From assembly GCA_025938035.1 (NCBI GenBank), contig JAICQE010000142.1:1-11801 (forward strand): 11,801 bases of DNA, in the 5' to 3' direction. The notes under the pieces are model-generated. The model was not told where the DNA came from, made no database searches, and saw only the letters and a program-made list of their open reading frames with translations. How positions within the stretch are numbered: position 1 is the first letter of the stretch; each line of letters begins with the position of its first letter. Of this stretch, positions 11,134 to 11,801 are shown piece by piece. This DNA comes from Vicinamibacteria bacterium. GTDB taxonomy: Bacteria; Acidobacteriota; Vicinamibacteria; Vicinamibacterales; UBA2999. A program made the translations under genes and the position numbers.

Positions 11134-11801
11134 ACTTGACGGCTTTCGTTCGCATCTGGAACTGCGGCGTCCTGACCGCCTGCAGGATCAACGATGACAG
11201 TCGGTACTGCTGCGGCGCGGCGCCTCTGACGATGGCCCGCACTGCGGGCATGTCCTCGGGCCGCATCGGGCGGCCGACGGCGTAGGTCAGCAGCTTCTCA
11301 GCGACGACGCTCACGAACACGTCGGACCGGGCGAGCAGTGCCCGCCGCAGCGAATCGGGGCCGGTGACCTTCGTGCCATCGGCGAGTTGTCCCGTTGCAT
11401 CGATGCGCGCCCCGCCGTCCATCTCGCGCCAGCGCCCTGTGTGGTCGAAGTTCTCGAGCGCCAGGCCGATTGGATCAATCAGGCGGTGGCACGCCGCGCA
11501 CGTCGGGCTGTTCCGATGCTGCTCGAGCCGCTGGCGCAATGAGGTCACCTTGACCTGCTGCGGGTCCTTCTCGAGGTTCGTTTCGACGCCGGGCGGCGGC
11601 TGCGGCGGCGGCGTTCCCATCAGGTTGTCGAGAATCCACTTGCCGCGGACGACCGGCGACGTGCGGTTCGCCGCGGACGTGAGCGTCAACACGCTGCCAT
11701 GCCCGAGCAACCCGCGACGCGGGCTGTCGGCCGGTATCGTGACGCGGCGCATGCGCGGGCCGCGGATGCCGTCGAACCCGTAGTGCCGCGCGAGGCGCTC
11801 A
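11132..11801 (-). CDS. DUF1592/DUF1588/DUF1585 (planctomycete-type cytochrome-like) protein, C-terminal part only
   Basis: The frame stays open past the right edge, so the gene is truncated at its 5' end; about 222 residues are visible. They start with the end of a DUF1592 domain ('ERLARHYGFDGIRG'). A DUF1588 domain follows ('PRRGLLGHGSVLTLTS', then 'RTSPVVRGKWILDNLMGTPPP'). It contains 'CAACH' (encoded at 11486-11500), a C-x-x-C-H haem c-type signature followed by 'RLIDPIGLALENFD'. The C-terminal DUF1585 domain is seen in 'EKLLTYAVGRPM' and 'YRLSSLILQAVRTPQFQMR'. Members are large exported proteins thought to be multidomain c-type cytochromes, and are consistently paired with DUF1552 or DUF1501 proteins. 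Redox function and partner are unproven. The ATG at 11750-11752 is internal. It is the most upstream visible gene of the minus-strand operon, and the DUF1552 gene follows after 11 bp. Confidence 0.9.
   Translation of the reverse strand, partial: ERLARHYGFDGIRGPRMRRVTIPADSPRRGLLGHGSVLTLTSAANRTSPVVRGKWILDNLMGTPPPQPPPGVETNLEKDPQQVKVTSLRQRLEQHRNSPTCAACHRLIDPIGLALENFDHTGRWREMDGGARIDATGQLADGTKVTGPDSLRRALLARSDVFVSVVAEKLLTYAVGRPMRPEDMPAVRAIVRGAAPQQYRLSSLILQAVRTPQFQMRTKAVK

Noticed and set aside
10275..11285. Plus-strand open frame of 336 codons opposite the DUF1552 gene
   Set aside because: It is antisense to clear DUF1552 and DUF1585 coding sequence, and Arg-rich without domain features.

Overview
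The window is GC-rich, gene-dense bacterial DNA with no RNA genes, insertion sequences, CRISPR arrays or prophage traces that I can see. The mix of families (paired DUF1588/DUF1585 and DUF1552 proteins, tandem exported proteins with an early F-S-G-I-W / L-Q-G-E-W motif, an arylsulfotransferase-like propeller, secreted esterase and VOC proteins, glycine-arginine-rich inserts) suggests a soil Acidobacteriota genome, perhaps Vicinamibacteria. This is inferred from gene content only; no marker gene is present.

Layout. (1) 1-2954, plus strand: the tail of a neutral-ceramidase-like protein, then a GH13_18 sucrose phosphorylase whose stop codon overlaps the start of an FHS-type major facilitator transporter. 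The last two look like an uptake-plus-phosphorolysis module for sucrose or a related alpha-glucoside. (2) 2998-5290, minus strand: two exported paralogues of unknown function in one apparent operon; the promoter-distal one carries an extra C-terminal beta-rich domain. (3) 5412-6770, plus: an exported six-bladed arylsulfotransferase-like protein, divergent from block 2 across a 121-bp promoter region and overlapping the next gene tail to tail. (4) 6757-7851, minus: an exported alpha/beta-hydrolase esterase with a repetitive GRG/GRGDA insert. (5) 8021-8911, plus: an exported metallo-beta-lactamase-fold protein that seems to lack one zinc-ligand histidine. (6) 8922-11801, minus: a tightly packed set reading DUF1592/DUF1588/DUF1585 cytochrome-like protein (cut by the window edge), then DUF1552 Tat-exported protein, then a secreted double-VOC protein.

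All seven complete genes from 2998 to 11120 encode proteins with an N-terminal export signal, so the right three quarters of the window is a run of envelope or extracellular proteins rather than one clear pathway. Only the sucrose phosphorylase/transporter pair and the DUF1588-DUF1552-VOC set are convincing functional units. I found no clear defence system or other wholly new machinery. The best leads are a tyrosine-to-histidine change in the acceptor loop of the phosphorylase, unusual active-site residues in the arylsulfotransferase-like and MBL proteins, and the secreted VOC protein attached to the DUF1552 operon.
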